A stretch of DNA of 64,000 nt from Io17-Chloro-G2 sp965226915 (lineage in GTDB: Bacteria; Chloroflexota; Dehalococcoidia; Lucifugimonadales; UBA3495). Below are positions 17,483-26,466 of the stretch, one piece after another. Every line of letters begins with the position of its first letter. Position 1 is the stretch's first letter. The notes beneath the pieces were generated by a model, which was not told the DNA's origin, made no database searches, and saw only the letters and a program-made list of their open reading frames with translations. The stretch spans positions 62,001 to 126,000 of the forward strand of contig CBDDEJ010000005.1 of the NCBI GenBank assembly GCA_965226915.1. Reading direction: 5' to 3'. Made by a program: the position numbers and the translations under genes.

Positions 17483-18343
17483 ATGAACCAAAAACCAACA
17501 CCCTCCCAACTCAAGGTCGCCGGTGGCGAGCCGCTAGTGTGGGGCCGGCGCACCTACGTCATGGGCATCATCAACGTGACTCCCGATTCATTTTCCGGAG
17601 ACGGTCTAGCGGGTGACTTAGACGCTATTGTCCGGCGAGCGCTGGGATTTCAAGAAGCGGGCGCCGATTTTATAGACGTCGGGGCCGAATCGACGCGGCC
17701 CGGGCACCAGCCATTGGGCGCCGATGAGGAGTTGGAACGCCTGGCGCCAGTGATTGATACCCTATTCCAAGCAATCAGAATACCCATTAGCGTCGACTCT
17801 TATAAAAGTCCGGTGGCCCGCTGGGCGTTAAAGGCCGGAGCAGCCATGATCAACGATGTTTGGGGCTTGAAGGCCGACCCGGACATCGCCCTTGCCGCTG
17901 CCGAGGCCGGAGCGCCGCTGGTGCTGATGCACAACCAGAAGACCGCCGAATACCACGATCTTTTGCCGGACATATTTGGAAGCCTGTCCCAGAGCAAGCG
18001 GACAGCCCTGGACGCCGGCGTTCCAGAGGAAAACATCATTCTGGATCCCGGCATCGGCTTCGGCAAAACGGCCGAGCATAATCTGGAGATTTTCCGCCGG
18101 CTCGATGAGTTCAAGTCTTTGGGCAGTCCCCTGTTGTTGGGCCCCTCCCGCAAGTCCACCATCGGACGGGTTCTGGACTTGCCGCCAGACCAGCGGGTGG
18201 AAGCGACGGCAGCCACGGTGGCCCTGGCCATCGCCGCCGGGGCCGATATCGTGCGGGTCCACGACGTGCCGGAGATAATCAGGGTTTGCCGCATGAGCGA
18301 CGCCATAGTCCGAGGCTGGAGGCCTGTAGGATGGACCGGGTAA
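17483..18343 (+). CDS. folP: Dihydropteroate synthase
   Basis: A 286-residue DHPS that joins p-aminobenzoate to 6-hydroxymethyl-dihydropterin pyrophosphate. Both signatures are present: MGIINVTPDSFSGDG (loop 1) and the DVGAESTRPGHQPLGADEE pterin/pABA loop; DPGIGFGKTAEHNLEI and GPSRKSTIG complete the active site. The frame is open upstream to 17396, but homology and the ATG at 17483 support the shorter form. Its last 13 bases overlap folK, so the two are translationally coupled. folB lies far away at 55412, so folate genes are split between at least two sites. Confidence 0.95.
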   Translation: MNQKPTPSQLKVAGGEPLVWGRRTYVMGIINVTPDSFSGDGLAGDLDAIVRRALGFQEAGADFIDVGAESTRPGHQPLGADEELERLAPVIDTLFQAIRIPISVDSYKSPVARWALKAGAAMINDVWGLKADPDIALAAAEAGAPLVLMHNQKTAEYHDLLPDIFGSLSQSKRTALDAGVPEENIILDPGIGFGKTAEHNLEIFRRLDEFKSLGSPLLLGPSRKSTIGRVLDLPPDQRVEATAATVALAIAAGADIVRVHDVPEIIRVCRMSDAIVRGWRPVGWTG

Positions 18344-18867
18344 CCGTATACCTGGGGTTGGGCACAAACCTAGGTTGCCGTGAGGAAAACCTGGAAAGGT
18401 GCATTCGGCAATTAGCCGGCCAAGACGAACCCACGGGGTTAGAGGGACCGTTCAAGCCAGGAGGCCTGCTCCTACTCAGGTCGTCGGCCACCTATGAAAC
18501 AGAACCCTGGGGTTTCACGGATCAAGGCCCTTTCCTCAACTGCGTGTTGGAAATGTCCACCGCCGTTGATCCGGCGGAATTGCTGGCCGGCGTCAAAGAA
18601 TTAGAAACGACAATGGGCCGCCAGGCTGGAGAACGTTACGGGCCCAGGCTTATCGACATCGACATATTGCTGTACGGGCGGAAACTCGTGGACCTGCCTG
18701 GCCTACAGATCCCCCATCCAAGGCTGCACCAACGGGCCTTCGTGTTGGTCCCGCTGGCCGAATTGGTGCCGGAGCTGATTCATCCCTCCCTGGGATCATC
18801 GATTGGTGATCTGGCCGGCCGGATCGGTGGCAAGGATGGCGTGAGTAAGTGGTTCGGAAAGCGTTGA
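18331..18867 (+). CDS. folK: 6-hydroxymethyl-7,8-dihydropterin pyrophosphokinase
   Basis: A 178-residue HPPK that supplies the pyrophosphorylated pterin used by FolP. It shows YLGLGTNLG at the N-terminus, SATYETEPWG, GPFLNCVLEM, the signature RYGPRLIDIDILLYG and IPHPRLHQRAFVLVPLAE. The ATG at 18331 lies inside the folP 3' end (overlap of 13 bases), which decides it over the longer frame from 18286. In this organism FolK is a separate polypeptide directly behind FolP. Confidence 0.95.
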   Translation: MDRVTVYLGLGTNLGCREENLERCIRQLAGQDEPTGLEGPFKPGGLLLLRSSATYETEPWGFTDQGPFLNCVLEMSTAVDPAELLAGVKELETTMGRQAGERYGPRLIDIDILLYGRKLVDLPGLQIPHPRLHQRAFVLVPLAELVPELIHPSLGSSIGDLAGRIGGKDGVSKWFGKR

Positions 18868-18949
18868 GATTCCGTCGTCGGCTTGGACTTAAATGACTCT
18901 CATGTTTCAAGCCTGGCGCTCCGCCGGAGAAACGCCAGCCGTTCGGCGG

Positions 18950-18978
18950 TTGACATTCGTTCCGGACTATCGGATATT
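18950..18978 (+). promoter_or_regulatory. Candidate sigma-70 promoter for groEL
   Basis: A perfect TTGACA (18950-18955) is followed after 17 bases by GATATT (18973-18978, four of six consensus bases), about 125 bases before the groEL start. No CIRCE inverted repeat (TTAGCACTC-N9-GAGTGCTAA) is visible in the 237-base gap, so HrcA control is not supported here. Confidence 0.4.
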
Positions 18979-19104
18979 AAGCAGTCGAGAATCGGGCTAG
19001 CCCCGCCATGTGCGGGCGCCTTATTAACAATCGAGTGCACGGCGCAAGTTCACGGCGAATCACCGGCCGTGTCCACCTAAAGTAATTGACTAGGAGAAAC
19101 CAGG

Positions 19105-20730
19105 ATGGCAGACAAGCAACTAACGTTTAGCAGCGACGCGCACACCAGCCTTATGCGTGGTGTGGATGAATTAGGACGGGTAGTGGGATTAACCCTGGGA
19201 CCCAGCGGCCGCAATGTGATTTTGAGCCGGATGTTTGGCCTGCCTATCATTTGCAGTGACGGCGTCACCATAGCCAAAGAGGTGGAGCTTCCCGATGCCT
19301 ACGAAAACATGGGGGCCCAACTGGTCAAGGAAGCCGCCTCCAAGACCAACGACACAGTAGGCGATGGCACAACCACGTCGGTGGTCTTGGCCCGCGCCAT
19401 GGTTCGGAGAGGGTTCATGAACGTAGCCGCCGGGGCCAACGGGATGGGGTTACGGTCCGGGATCGACCAGGCGGTGGCCGCGGTAGTCGAAGAGCTTAAA
19501 AAGATGGCCGTTCCAGTAAAAGACAGAGACCAGATCGCCAGGGTGGCCGCCTTGTCCGCCCACGAAGAGGCGATCGCCGAGTTGCTGGCCGACGCGATGG
19601 ATAAGGTTGGCAAGGATGGCGTTGTCACGATTGAAGAATCGAAGGCCATAGGCGACGATTTGGAGATCGTCGAGGGCGTGCGGGTGGACCGGGGCTACCT
19701 TTCTCCCCACTTCGTCACCGATGCGGAAAGAATGGAAGTCGCCCTGGACGACCCCCACTTCTTGTTGACCGATCAAAAGATCAGCTCCCCCAACGATCTA
19801 GTCCCCATTATGGAAAAGGTCATCAACTCAGGTGGAAGGCCGTTGGTCATTATCGCCGAAGATGTGGACGGAGAAGCCCTAGCCACCCTGGTGGTGAATA
19901 AAGCGCGGGGCACCCTGGCCTGCGTCGCTATCAAGGCGCCGGGATTCGGCGAGCGCCGCAAAGCGTTGCTGGAAGACATGGCCATTGTGACGGGCGCCAC
20001 CGTAATAAGCTCCGATACGGGGTTACGGCTGGAGGGGGCGGAGGTGAGCCATCTGGGTTCAGCACGCCGTGTGGTGGTCACAAAAGACGAGTCAACGATC
20101 GTTGAAGGCCGCGGCCCTGCGCAGCAGGTCAAAGACCGGTCGGAGCAGCTCAAGATCCAAATCGAGGAGACCAAGTCTGATTACGACAGGGAAAAGCTTC
20201 AAGAGCGCCTAGCAAGCCTGGTGGGCGGCGTTGCCGTCATCAAGGTCGGCGGCGCCACCGAGCCGGAGGTCAATGAACGCAAGTCCCGCACCGAAGACGC
20301 TTTGGCCGCGACCAGGGCTGCCGTGGAAGAAGGCATCGTCCCCGGCGGCGGGGTGGCCATAATACGGGCGGAGCATGTTTTGGATGACTTGGCCAAAAAG
20401 CTTTCCGGCGACGAGGCCGTGGGTGTCGCACTGGTGCGTGACGCTTTGAGCGCGCCTCTGATCCTGATTGCCGACAACGCGGGACATCCAGGAGAGGTGG
20501 TGCTGGACGCAGTCCGCAAAGGCGAGGGAGACTGGGGGTTCGACGCCGAGGCCGGCGAATACTGCCATATGATTGAAAATGGCATAGTTGACCCAGTTAA
20601 GGTCACCCGCTCGGCCCTGGAAAACGCCGGGAGCATCGCCGGTATGATGCTGACAACCGAGGCGGTGATTACTGAAATACCCGAGTACATTCCGCTGCCC
20701 CAAGACGTGCAAGACTTCATGCACGACTAG
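19105..20730 (+). CDS. groL: Chaperonin GroEL (60 kDa), without groES
   Basis: A 541-residue group I chaperonin subunit. ATP-binding sequences are intact: LTLGPSGRN, DGVTIAKEVEL, VGDGTTTSVVLARA and VEEGIVPGGGVA. The apical domain shows GRPLVIIAEDVDGEALATLVVN and IKAPGFGERRKALLEDMA. It differs from typical housekeeping GroEL in ending ...PLPQDVQDFMHD, without a GGM-rich tail, and in substitutions such as SRMFGLPIICSD in the equatorial domain. No groES is adjacent: folK ends 237 bases upstream and a hairpin plus a nucleotide-deaminase-like gene follow. It may be a second, specialised chaperonin copy. The ATG is preceded by AGGAG about 9 bases upstream. Confidence 0.95.
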   Translation: MADKQLTFSSDAHTSLMRGVDELGRVVGLTLGPSGRNVILSRMFGLPIICSDGVTIAKEVELPDAYENMGAQLVKEAASKTNDTVGDGTTTSVVLARAMVRRGFMNVAAGANGMGLRSGIDQAVAAVVEELKKMAVPVKDRDQIARVAALSAHEEAIAELLADAMDKVGKDGVVTIEESKAIGDDLEIVEGVRVDRGYLSPHFVTDAERMEVALDDPHFLLTDQKISSPNDLVPIMEKVINSGGRPLVIIAEDVDGEALATLVVNKARGTLACVAIKAPGFGERRKALLEDMAIVTGATVISSDTGLRLEGAEVSHLGSARRVVVTKDESTIVEGRGPAQQVKDRSEQLKIQIEETKSDYDREKLQERLASLVGGVAVIKVGGATEPEVNERKSRTEDALAATRAAVEEGIVPGGGVAIIRAEHVLDDLAKKLSGDEAVGVALVRDALSAPLILIADNAGHPGEVVLDAVRKGEGDWGFDAEAGEYCHMIENGIVDPVKVTRSALENAGSIAGMMLTTEAVITEIPEYIPLPQDVQDFMHD

Positions 20731-20772
20731 CGGCGGGACACGGGTTCTCCGCTAAACTCCATCGGCAAAAAA

Positions 20773-20824
20773 AATCCGGCCCGGCGCATCCACCGACAAC
20801 TACCGGTAATCGCCGGGCCGGATT
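20773..20824 (+). terminator. Long stem-loop after groEL
   Basis: A 14-bp perfect stem (20773-20786 with 20811-20824, core CCGGCCCGGCG) encloses a 24-base loop, 43 bases after the groEL stop. The T-run expected for a + strand terminator is weak (TTGTATTG), while eight A's precede the stem. The structure would therefore work better as a terminator for minus-strand transcription. I call it a terminator-like hairpin. Confidence 0.5.
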
Positions 20825-20869
20825 GTATTGACGGCATGTTCTGCCAATTTTTGGATGGGTGTTGGATGA

Positions 20870-21403
20870 GTGACGGATGAGTATATGATCGGCGGCGCGT
20901 TGGATAGGGATTCCCTAGGAAATTTGATCCACGCCAAACCATCTCTGGTGGAACACTATCTCTCCCTGGAACAACAACTCCAGCCTAACGGATTCGACCT
21001 GACGTTAAACCGCGTCTCCCGCTTGTCTTCCCCAGGCAGCATGGGATCTGCTCCGGATGACAGGCAGCTTTCCAGCACCCAACCGCTGGAATTCGCTCCC
21101 GGAGGCTGGCTCGAACTATCACCGGGTCCCTACCTCATCGAGTTCAATGAAATAGTCAACCTGCCCCTGGACGTGATGGCCCTGGGCCGCCCCCGCTCCA
21201 GCCTGCTGCGCAGCGGCGTGGCCATCCATACCGCCGTCTGGGACGCCGGTTACCGGGGGCGCTCCCAGGCCCTGATGGTGGTCCATCAATCAGAAGGATA
21301 CCGCATTCAACAGGATGCCCGCCTGCTACAGTTAGTTTTCTACCATCTAACGCAACCAGTCAGCAAAGGCTATCAAGGCCGGTTCCAGGGCGAGAATATC
21401 TAA
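20870..21403 (+). CDS. dCTP deaminase/dUTPase-superfamily protein
   Basis: A 177-residue trimeric dUTPase-fold protein. LQPNGFDLTLNRV near residue 45 matches the first motif of Dcd-type proteins, and GRPRSSLLRSGV plus the VWDAGYRGR segment form the phosphate- and uracil-binding motifs. Proteins in this group either deaminate dCTP, hydrolyse dUTP or do both, keeping uracil out of DNA; the exact activity is not clear from sequence. The length is slightly below E. coli Dcd (193). It follows the groEL hairpin, with the start at 20870 just behind a small run of GATG-containing direct repeats. Confidence 0.8.
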   Translation: MTDEYMIGGALDRDSLGNLIHAKPSLVEHYLSLEQQLQPNGFDLTLNRVSRLSSPGSMGSAPDDRQLSSTQPLEFAPGGWLELSPGPYLIEFNEIVNLPLDVMALGRPRSSLLRSGVAIHTAVWDAGYRGRSQALMVVHQSEGYRIQQDARLLQLVFYHLTQPVSKGYQGRFQGENI

Positions 21404-21455
21404 ATCTCTAAAGAATTTTTACCGGATCTGGGAATTTTTTACTAAGAGGTTTTGT

Positions 21456-22679
21456 ATGCCGGGACCGCTGGAGGGGTTGAAGGTGCTGGAGGTCGCAAAC
21501 TGGGTTGCGGGACCGTCAGCTTGCGCGATCATGGCGGACATGGGGGCTGAAGTCGTCAAGGTCGAACATCCGGAGACCGGAGATCCCGCTCGCAGTGTGG
21601 ACGTTGCCGCACGTGGGGTCGTACAGCATTCCAGCGGGACCAACTTGTTATTTGAGCTGCTTAATCGCGGGAAACAGAGCGTCGCGATAAACCTAGAGAA
21701 TCCCCGAGGCCAGGAAATAGTTCAAAAATTAGCCGCCCAGGCAGATGTGGTGGTCACCAATCTGACGCCCCATAGGCAAGAGCGCTATAAGTTGCGCTAT
21801 GAGGATTTATCAGGGCTGAATTCGCGTGCGATCTACCTTCTGCTCACAGGGTATGGCGCCGAAGGCCCCGATCGCGACAGATCAGGATTTGACTACGCCG
21901 CGTTTTGGGCGCGCTCTGGCATCATGGCTTCGCTCGGAGAAACCGGCGGACCACCAATACAGCAGCGTCCAGGCATGGGGGACCAGACGACTTCACTAGC
22001 GTTGACCGCCGCTATTGGGATGACTTTATACGAGCGTGAACGTTCCGGTAAAGGGCAGAGAATCGACTGCTCGCTGCTTCATACCGGAATGTGGGTCATA
22101 GGCCCCGATATCATGGCCGCTCTTAAGACTCATCAGCCGGCCGAACGTGTTCCGCGAAAGGATGTCGGCAACCCGCTTTCAAACTCCTATCAGACGGCGG
22201 ACGGCAAATGGCTGGCCCTTGTGATGATCGAATCGGAACGGTTCTGGAACGGCTTTTGCCAGGCTCTGGGCATGGACGAATTTGCCAATGACCCAAGGTT
22301 CAACAGCCAGGTGATTCGGGTGCAACACAGCAAGGTGTTGGTGGAGATCATCGAGAACCGGTTTGCTTCAGAAAGCTTTGAGCACTGGTCGGCGAGACTC
22401 GACGAACATCGGTGTATCTGGGCGCCCATTCAGACGCTGGATCAGGTGGTAGACGACCCGCAAGTAGACGCGAATAGCTACACTACCACGCTGACCCACG
22501 CTGAAGAAGGCGACTTCAAGATTCTGACGCCGCCAATGAAATATTCACGAACCCCTGGGAAGCCGTCTTCCGCCTCGCCCGAGCTAGGCCAGCACACCGA
22601 GACAACCCTACTGGAGCTAGAGGTCCGGCCGGAAAGCCATTGGCCGGGTTTCGCGCTACGCCAGACAGACGCATTATAG
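21456..22679 (+). CDS. CaiB/BaiF-type CoA-transferase, C-terminus replaced by a mobile element
   Basis: A family III CoA-transferase (moves CoA between acyl groups) of 407 residues as it now reads. The N-terminus PGPLEGLKVLEVANWVAGP, the catalytic-Asp region (RQGQRIDCSLL-type, here GKGQRIDCSLLHTG), DKNRSGFDYAAFWARSG-like segment and the C-terminal LGQHTETTLLEL all fit. From codon CTA at 22617 the last 19 residues (starting EVRPESHW) are encoded by a 171-bp inserted element. Skipping the element and one CTAG copy rejoins the frame to LGYTWDDIIILKEQAAI, the normal family ending, at 22792-22872. The protein may still fold, because only about the last 26 residues are exchanged. Confidence 0.85.
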   Translation: MPGPLEGLKVLEVANWVAGPSACAIMADMGAEVVKVEHPETGDPARSVDVAARGVVQHSSGTNLLFELLNRGKQSVAINLENPRGQEIVQKLAAQADVVVTNLTPHRQERYKLRYEDLSGLNSRAIYLLLTGYGAEGPDRDRSGFDYAAFWARSGIMASLGETGGPPIQQRPGMGDQTTSLALTAAIGMTLYERERSGKGQRIDCSLLHTGMWVIGPDIMAALKTHQPAERVPRKDVGNPLSNSYQTADGKWLALVMIESERFWNGFCQALGMDEFANDPRFNSQVIRVQHSKVLVEIIENRFASESFEHWSARLDEHRCIWAPIQTLDQVVDDPQVDANSYTTTLTHAEEGDFKILTPPMKYSRTPGKPSSASPELGQHTETTLLELEVRPESHWPGFALRQTDAL

Positions 22680-22791
22680 TCTTATGTGGCATGATAGTGT
22701 CTGTAATACTGTTCAAGAACCCACTGTTACATCGACAATCGTCGCTAAGAAAACGACGACTTGGGGAGAATCGGGGTTTCCGTCCGAGTTT
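22621..22791 (+). mobile_element. 171-bp CTAG-flanked element, copy 1
   Basis: The interval is bounded by CTAG on both sides (22617-22620 and 22792-22795), as expected for a 4-bp target duplication. Its sequence is repeated at 39792-39962 and, inverted, at 48924-49094, each exactly 171 bp and about 95% or more identical by eye. The ends, AGGTCCGGCCGG and (inverted) AAACTCGGACGG, are only weakly complementary. No real ORF is inside. It sits in the 3' end of the CoA-transferase gene and supplies that gene's present last 19 codons and stop. Confidence 0.85.
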
Positions 22792-22872
22792 CTAGGCTAC
22801 ACCTGGGATGACATCATCATCCTTAAAGAACAAGCGGCAATCATAAAAACGGATTCTTTGGCATCCCCATAA
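22792..22872 (+). pseudogene. Displaced natural C-terminus of the CoA-transferase
   Basis: After the right CTAG of the inserted element the translation continues GYTWDDIIILKEQAAI and stops at TAA 22870-22872. This is the usual C-terminal helix of CaiB/BaiF transferases and rejoins the upstream gene in frame (GAG CTA GGC TAC). It is now untranslated, cut off by the element's stop codon. Confidence 0.8.
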
Positions 22873-22948
22873 TTAGAATGCCAAAGTTTCCACGCTACAG
22901 GGGCTCTCGGTAATACGTGCGTAAATCATATGCCGCAGGCATAGCTGT

Positions 22949-24133
22949 ATGAGCCAACCAACTCTAGACCCCACCGCCATCGTCAAAGAGTGCGCCTTGG
23001 ATGCCGGGTTCGACCTCGTGCGGGTGACATCGGCCGATGAGTTCGTCCGCGACCGGAACGCCGCATTGGACCGGATCAAATCCGGATTGATGGATGGCCT
23101 GCCCTGGTACACCGAGAGCCGGGTGCTGCGAGGCGCAGACCCCGGGCAATTGTTGGAAGGAGCCCGTTCCGTCATCACCTTGGGATTGAGCTATTTCATG
23201 CCCGGGGAACCCGGATCGAAGTCAATCGAATTAAAACCATCCGGGGCTATGGGGAAAGTAGCGCGTTACGCTCGCGGAAGGGACTACCACCGGGTCATGA
23301 AATCCCGGATGCGGGATTACGTTGGTGTCTTGAGTTCTCGCCTGGAAACTGAAATGTCAGCCCGGTGGTACGTCGATGACGGACCTATGTTGGACCGGGC
23401 GGCGGCGGCACGGTCAGGCTTGGGCTGGTTCGGGAAAAACACGAACATCCTCACCCCCAGCCACGGCTCATGGATATTTCTAGGGCAGATAATCACCGGT
23501 TTAGACCTGCAGCCCGACGCGCCGCTGGAAAAAACCTGCGGCAGTTGCGTTCGTTGCATCGATGCTTGTCCCACCGGCGCCATTGTCGCGCCATATGTGA
23601 TTGACAATGCCCGGTGCATCTCCCATTTAACCATAGAAAATCGGGGCCCCATTCCCTTGGAGTTGCGTGCTCTGGTAGGGGACTGGGTTTTTGGCTGCGA
23701 TATCTGTCAAGACGTATGCCCCGTTAACCGCAAAGCCCGGCCCGCGAACGCCCCCATACCCAATCTTCCTCAAACTTACCACGCTGATGGCAGCCAAGCG
23801 GACTTGGAACTGGACCTGGTGGACCTCCTGGAAATGACCGAGGAAGGATTCAGAGAGCGGTTCAGGGGCAGCCCGGTGGCCCGGGCCAAGAGGGTCGGTC
23901 TGCAACGAAACGCCTGCGTCGCCTTGGGCAACCGCCGAGATCTGACGGCGGTCCCGGCCCTGATCAAAGCCCTGAAAACAGCGGAGCCGTTAGTCCGGAG
24001 CCACGCGGCCTGGGCGTTGGGGGAGATTGGCGTCCTCGAGTCCAACAAAGCCCTGCGGGCGGCTTTATCGGCGGAATCGGACCCCGAGGTCACAGCAGAA
24101 ATTCGAGCGGCAATAGAAAGAGCGGAGAACTAA
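22949..24133 (+). CDS. queG: Epoxyqueuosine reductase
   Basis: A 394-residue cobalamin- and iron-sulfur-dependent enzyme for the last step of queuosine synthesis in tRNA anticodons. The first 4Fe-4S set is C197-GSC-VRC-IDAC-P, and the second is in CDICQDVCPVN. YVDDGPMLDRAAAARSGLGW contains the catalytic Asp region and GKNTNILTPSHGSW is diagnostic. The C-terminus carries a PBS-lyase/HEAT-type repeat (VPALIKALKT..PLVRSHAAWALGEIG), normal for the family. The ATG is at 22949. It is convergent with the EVE-domain gene, whose stop is 25 bases away. No other que genes are in the window. Confidence 0.96.
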   Translation: MSQPTLDPTAIVKECALDAGFDLVRVTSADEFVRDRNAALDRIKSGLMDGLPWYTESRVLRGADPGQLLEGARSVITLGLSYFMPGEPGSKSIELKPSGAMGKVARYARGRDYHRVMKSRMRDYVGVLSSRLETEMSARWYVDDGPMLDRAAAARSGLGWFGKNTNILTPSHGSWIFLGQIITGLDLQPDAPLEKTCGSCVRCIDACPTGAIVAPYVIDNARCISHLTIENRGPIPLELRALVGDWVFGCDICQDVCPVNRKARPANAPIPNLPQTYHADGSQADLELDLVDLLEMTEEGFRERFRGSPVARAKRVGLQRNACVALGNRRDLTAVPALIKALKTAEPLVRSHAAWALGEIGVLESNKALRAALSAESDPEVTAEIRAAIERAEN

Positions 24134-24158
24134 ACCCATCGGCCCCGGCGGATGATTC

Positions 24159-24800
24159 CTAAGCGGGACTTTGAGGTGGCGAAGCGTCGCCTGATACGCT
24201 TGGCGGCAAACGCCGGTCCGGACGATTGCCTGCTTGGGCCGCGCCGTTGCCGAGAGCCACGGGTTCAGCCGCCCCCCATTTGCGCCTCCTGCCGGAACTC
24301 TTTTTTCTTCTAGAGCCGTCGGGAGGCGGGGCCAGCCGGGCCGGGACATAAGCCGGTCCGAAACTCAGTTTCTTCATTTCTTCTTCAATGAGCATGAAGT
24401 CGCTTTTGGGCAATAAATGAAGGTTGCCCTGAAACGCCAGGTACCAATTTTCGGGTGGCCAACGCTTAACGTATTCCAACCGGGGCGCCAGCAGGTTGGC
24501 GTCAATGTATTGGGCGTCTTCAAGGGAGATTTCGGGCTTGATCTGAATCCGGAAGGGCCAAGCGGCGCAACCTTCCCGGTCCCATATCGGGGTCTCCTCC
24601 GGGAAATAAGACGATGTTACGGTAGCGGTGGCGGTGAACCGGCGGATGCCCGATACGTAGAAGAGCACCCGATCGCCGGAGCCAACCCGCTGCAGCTTGC
24701 GCTTCTGCTGTAGCTTCAAGCCTTGGACGGTGAATCCCAGGTCCTGGGTCTTGCGAAAGTTCTCGGCGTTGGAGACGATCATCCAAAAATTGGCCGGCAT
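24159..24800 (-). CDS. EVE-domain (PUA-like) protein
   Basis: A 213-residue protein whose first about 145 residues form an EVE domain: ANFWMIVSNAENF, the GDRVLFYVSGIRRF strand pair and PIWDREGCAAWPFRIQIKP, followed by LEYVKRWPPENW. EVE domains share the PUA/YTH fold and bind modified bases in DNA or RNA; some accompany restriction systems, but none is present here. The C-terminal 65 residues are low-complexity, proline- and arginine-rich, and probably disordered. It has its own promoter region shared divergently with the thiolase gene. Confidence 0.82.
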   Translation of the reverse strand: MPANFWMIVSNAENFRKTQDLGFTVQGLKLQQKRKLQRVGSGDRVLFYVSGIRRFTATATVTSSYFPEETPIWDREGCAAWPFRIQIKPEISLEDAQYIDANLLAPRLEYVKRWPPENWYLAFQGNLHLLPKSDFMLIEEEMKKLSFGPAYVPARLAPPPDGSRRKKSSGRRRKWGAAEPVALGNGAAQAGNRPDRRLPPSVSGDASPPQSPA

Positions 24801-25119
24801 GGAAACCTCATTCCGGCGGGCAAGCCGGACCCGATCTTTCGATTGCCAACGCCCATATAAGCGATAAGCGGCGCTAATATTTTACCACGGCTTCCAATTA
24901 ACTGCGGCGGACAGACAATGCCAGCCAAAGTTATTCATCTGCCTTGCCAGTGTTAATGGAATCGATCGGAATGGGTCGATCTCGAAGATTTTCCCAGCAG
25001 GCAGCAAAGCTAGGTTGCCCTTGGCATGAGCTTGTTGTAATATCGTTGCGGCTAGCGCATGATTCCAAACGGGAGTCGCGCAAAACTGTTATCAAACACA
25101 GACTGGGGAGGAACTTGGC
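24801..25119. other. 319-base divergent intergenic region
   Basis: This gap separates the EVE gene (minus) from the thiolase gene (plus). It is more AT-rich than its surroundings, shows no convincing ORF, tRNA or hairpin, and ends with the GGGGAGGA ribosome site of the thiolase. It presumably holds both promoters; one candidate for the plus strand is listed separately. Confidence 0.6.
25015..25043 (+). promoter_or_regulatory. Candidate promoter for the thiolase gene
   Basis: TTGCCC (25015-25020), a 17-base spacer and TAATAT (25038-25043) give four of six consensus bases in each box, about 77 bases before the start codon. The match is modest and rests on position as much as sequence. Confidence 0.25.
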
Positions 25120-26295
25120 ATGGCATCTAGGGCGCCCGGAGAAAGGGACATCGCCATCGTTGGAGTGGCCGAATCCGACGAGATGGGCACCGTCCCAAAT
25201 AAATCGTCCCTGCAGCACCATGGGGAAGCGGCCTATAACGCATTGGAAGACGCCGGCCTCTCCAAGAACGATGTCGACGGCGTGCTGACCGCCGGCTTCT
25301 CCACATTGGCCACCGCGGAATACCTGGGAATTCATCCCGGCTTCACCGACAACACCTCGGTAGGCGGTTCCTCTTTCGTGATCCACGTGGCCCACGCCAT
25401 CGCCGCCATACGCGCCGGTTTTTGCGAGGTTGCATTGATAACCCACGGGCAAGCCGGCCGGTCCACCCGGGGGAGGGTCCCAGGAGACCCCAATCAGCCG
25501 ACGGCCCAGTACGAAGCCCCCTATGGGATGATTGGGCCGCCCATCAACTATTCCATGGCTTGCTCCCGGTACATGCACCAATACGGCGAAGACAAGACCC
25601 GTCAGGGGATGGCCGAGATCGCCGTGGCAACCCGAAAATGGGCCAACTTGAACCCTAAAGCGGTGATGCACGACGCACCCATGAGCTTCGATGATTACCA
25701 TGACTCCCGGTGGGTTTCATGGCCGTTCCACCTGCCGGATTGCTGTCTGGTCACCGACTCCGGCGCCGCGATCATCGTGACAACCGCCGAACGGGCCCGC
25801 AGCTGCCGCAAAGAGCCTATTTGGGTGCTGGGCGCGGCGGAAGGGCACGACCATAACCTGATTAGCCAAATGCCTTCCTTGACCTCTACATGGGCCAGGG
25901 AGAGCGGTCCCAAGTCGTTGCAGCGGGCGGGTCTCAAGCACGACGACATGGACCTGACCATGATCTACGACTCGTTCACTTATACGGTGATGGTCACGTT
26001 GGAGTCTCTTGGCTTCTGCGGACCGGGAGAGGCGGCGGACTTCGTGGCCAACCAGCGGACTGCGCCCGGGGGCGATTTCTCCCTTAACACCAGCGGCGGC
26101 GGTCTCTCATACACGCATCCGGGTATGTACGGCAGCTTCCTATTGGTGGAAGCCGTCCGGCAGATGCGCGGAGAATGCGGTGAACGCCAGGTCCACAAAA
26201 AAAGCGACGCTAGCCAAAATCCGGCTATCAGCCTGGTGAACGGAACCGGCGGATCCCTATCATCCACGGGCACCGTGATCTTGGCCTCCGGGTAA
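25120..26295 (+). CDS. Thiolase-like lipid-transfer protein (SCP-x-type)
   Basis: A 391-residue thiolase-fold protein of the SCP-x/'acetyl-CoA acetyltransferase' group found with DUF35 partners in actinobacteria and Chloroflexota. It opens DIAIVGVAESDEMG and shows EDAGLSKNDVDGVLTAG. The position of the classical nucleophilic Cys reads VGGSSFVIH (Ser for Cys). The C-terminal half has LNTSGGGLSYTHPGMYG and ends near VNGTGGSLSSTGTVIL. Loss of Cys suggests it is not a plain thiolase; related proteins act in side-chain retro-aldol or transfer reactions, which is inference. No DUF35 gene is next to it. A strong terminator follows. Confidence 0.85.
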   Translation: MASRAPGERDIAIVGVAESDEMGTVPNKSSLQHHGEAAYNALEDAGLSKNDVDGVLTAGFSTLATAEYLGIHPGFTDNTSVGGSSFVIHVAHAIAAIRAGFCEVALITHGQAGRSTRGRVPGDPNQPTAQYEAPYGMIGPPINYSMACSRYMHQYGEDKTRQGMAEIAVATRKWANLNPKAVMHDAPMSFDDYHDSRWVSWPFHLPDCCLVTDSGAAIIVTTAERARSCRKEPIWVLGAAEGHDHNLISQMPSLTSTWARESGPKSLQRAGLKHDDMDLTMIYDSFTYTVMVTLESLGFCGPGEAADFVANQRTAPGGDFSLNTSGGGLSYTHPGMYGSFLLVEAVRQMRGECGERQVHKKSDASQNPAISLVNGTGGSLSSTGTVILASG

Positions 26296-26327
26296 CGCGC
26301 TCAAATACAAAGATAGGCCTAAGACGA

Positions 26328-26357
26328 GGGCGGGTTTGGAAACCCGCCCTTTTTCTT
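26328..26357 (+). terminator. Intrinsic terminator after the thiolase gene
   Basis: A 10-bp perfect stem GGGCGGGTTT/AAACCCGCCC (26328-26337 with 26340-26349) is followed by TTTTTCTT, 33 bases after the thiolase stop. It is the best intrinsic terminator in the window and separates this gene from xerD. Confidence 0.9.
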
Positions 26358-26466
26358 ATTAATCGACAACCAGCCGGGAATGCTCCAGACTCCTCGAATC
26401 TCGCACAACATTTCCTTTGGTCAAAATTTTAAATTATGCTAATATTTCGGCGACCTGATAACTGGA

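Noticed and set aside
18868..19104. CIRCE operator upstream of groEL
   Set aside because: No TTAGCACTC-N9-GAGTGCTAA pair or close variant is present.
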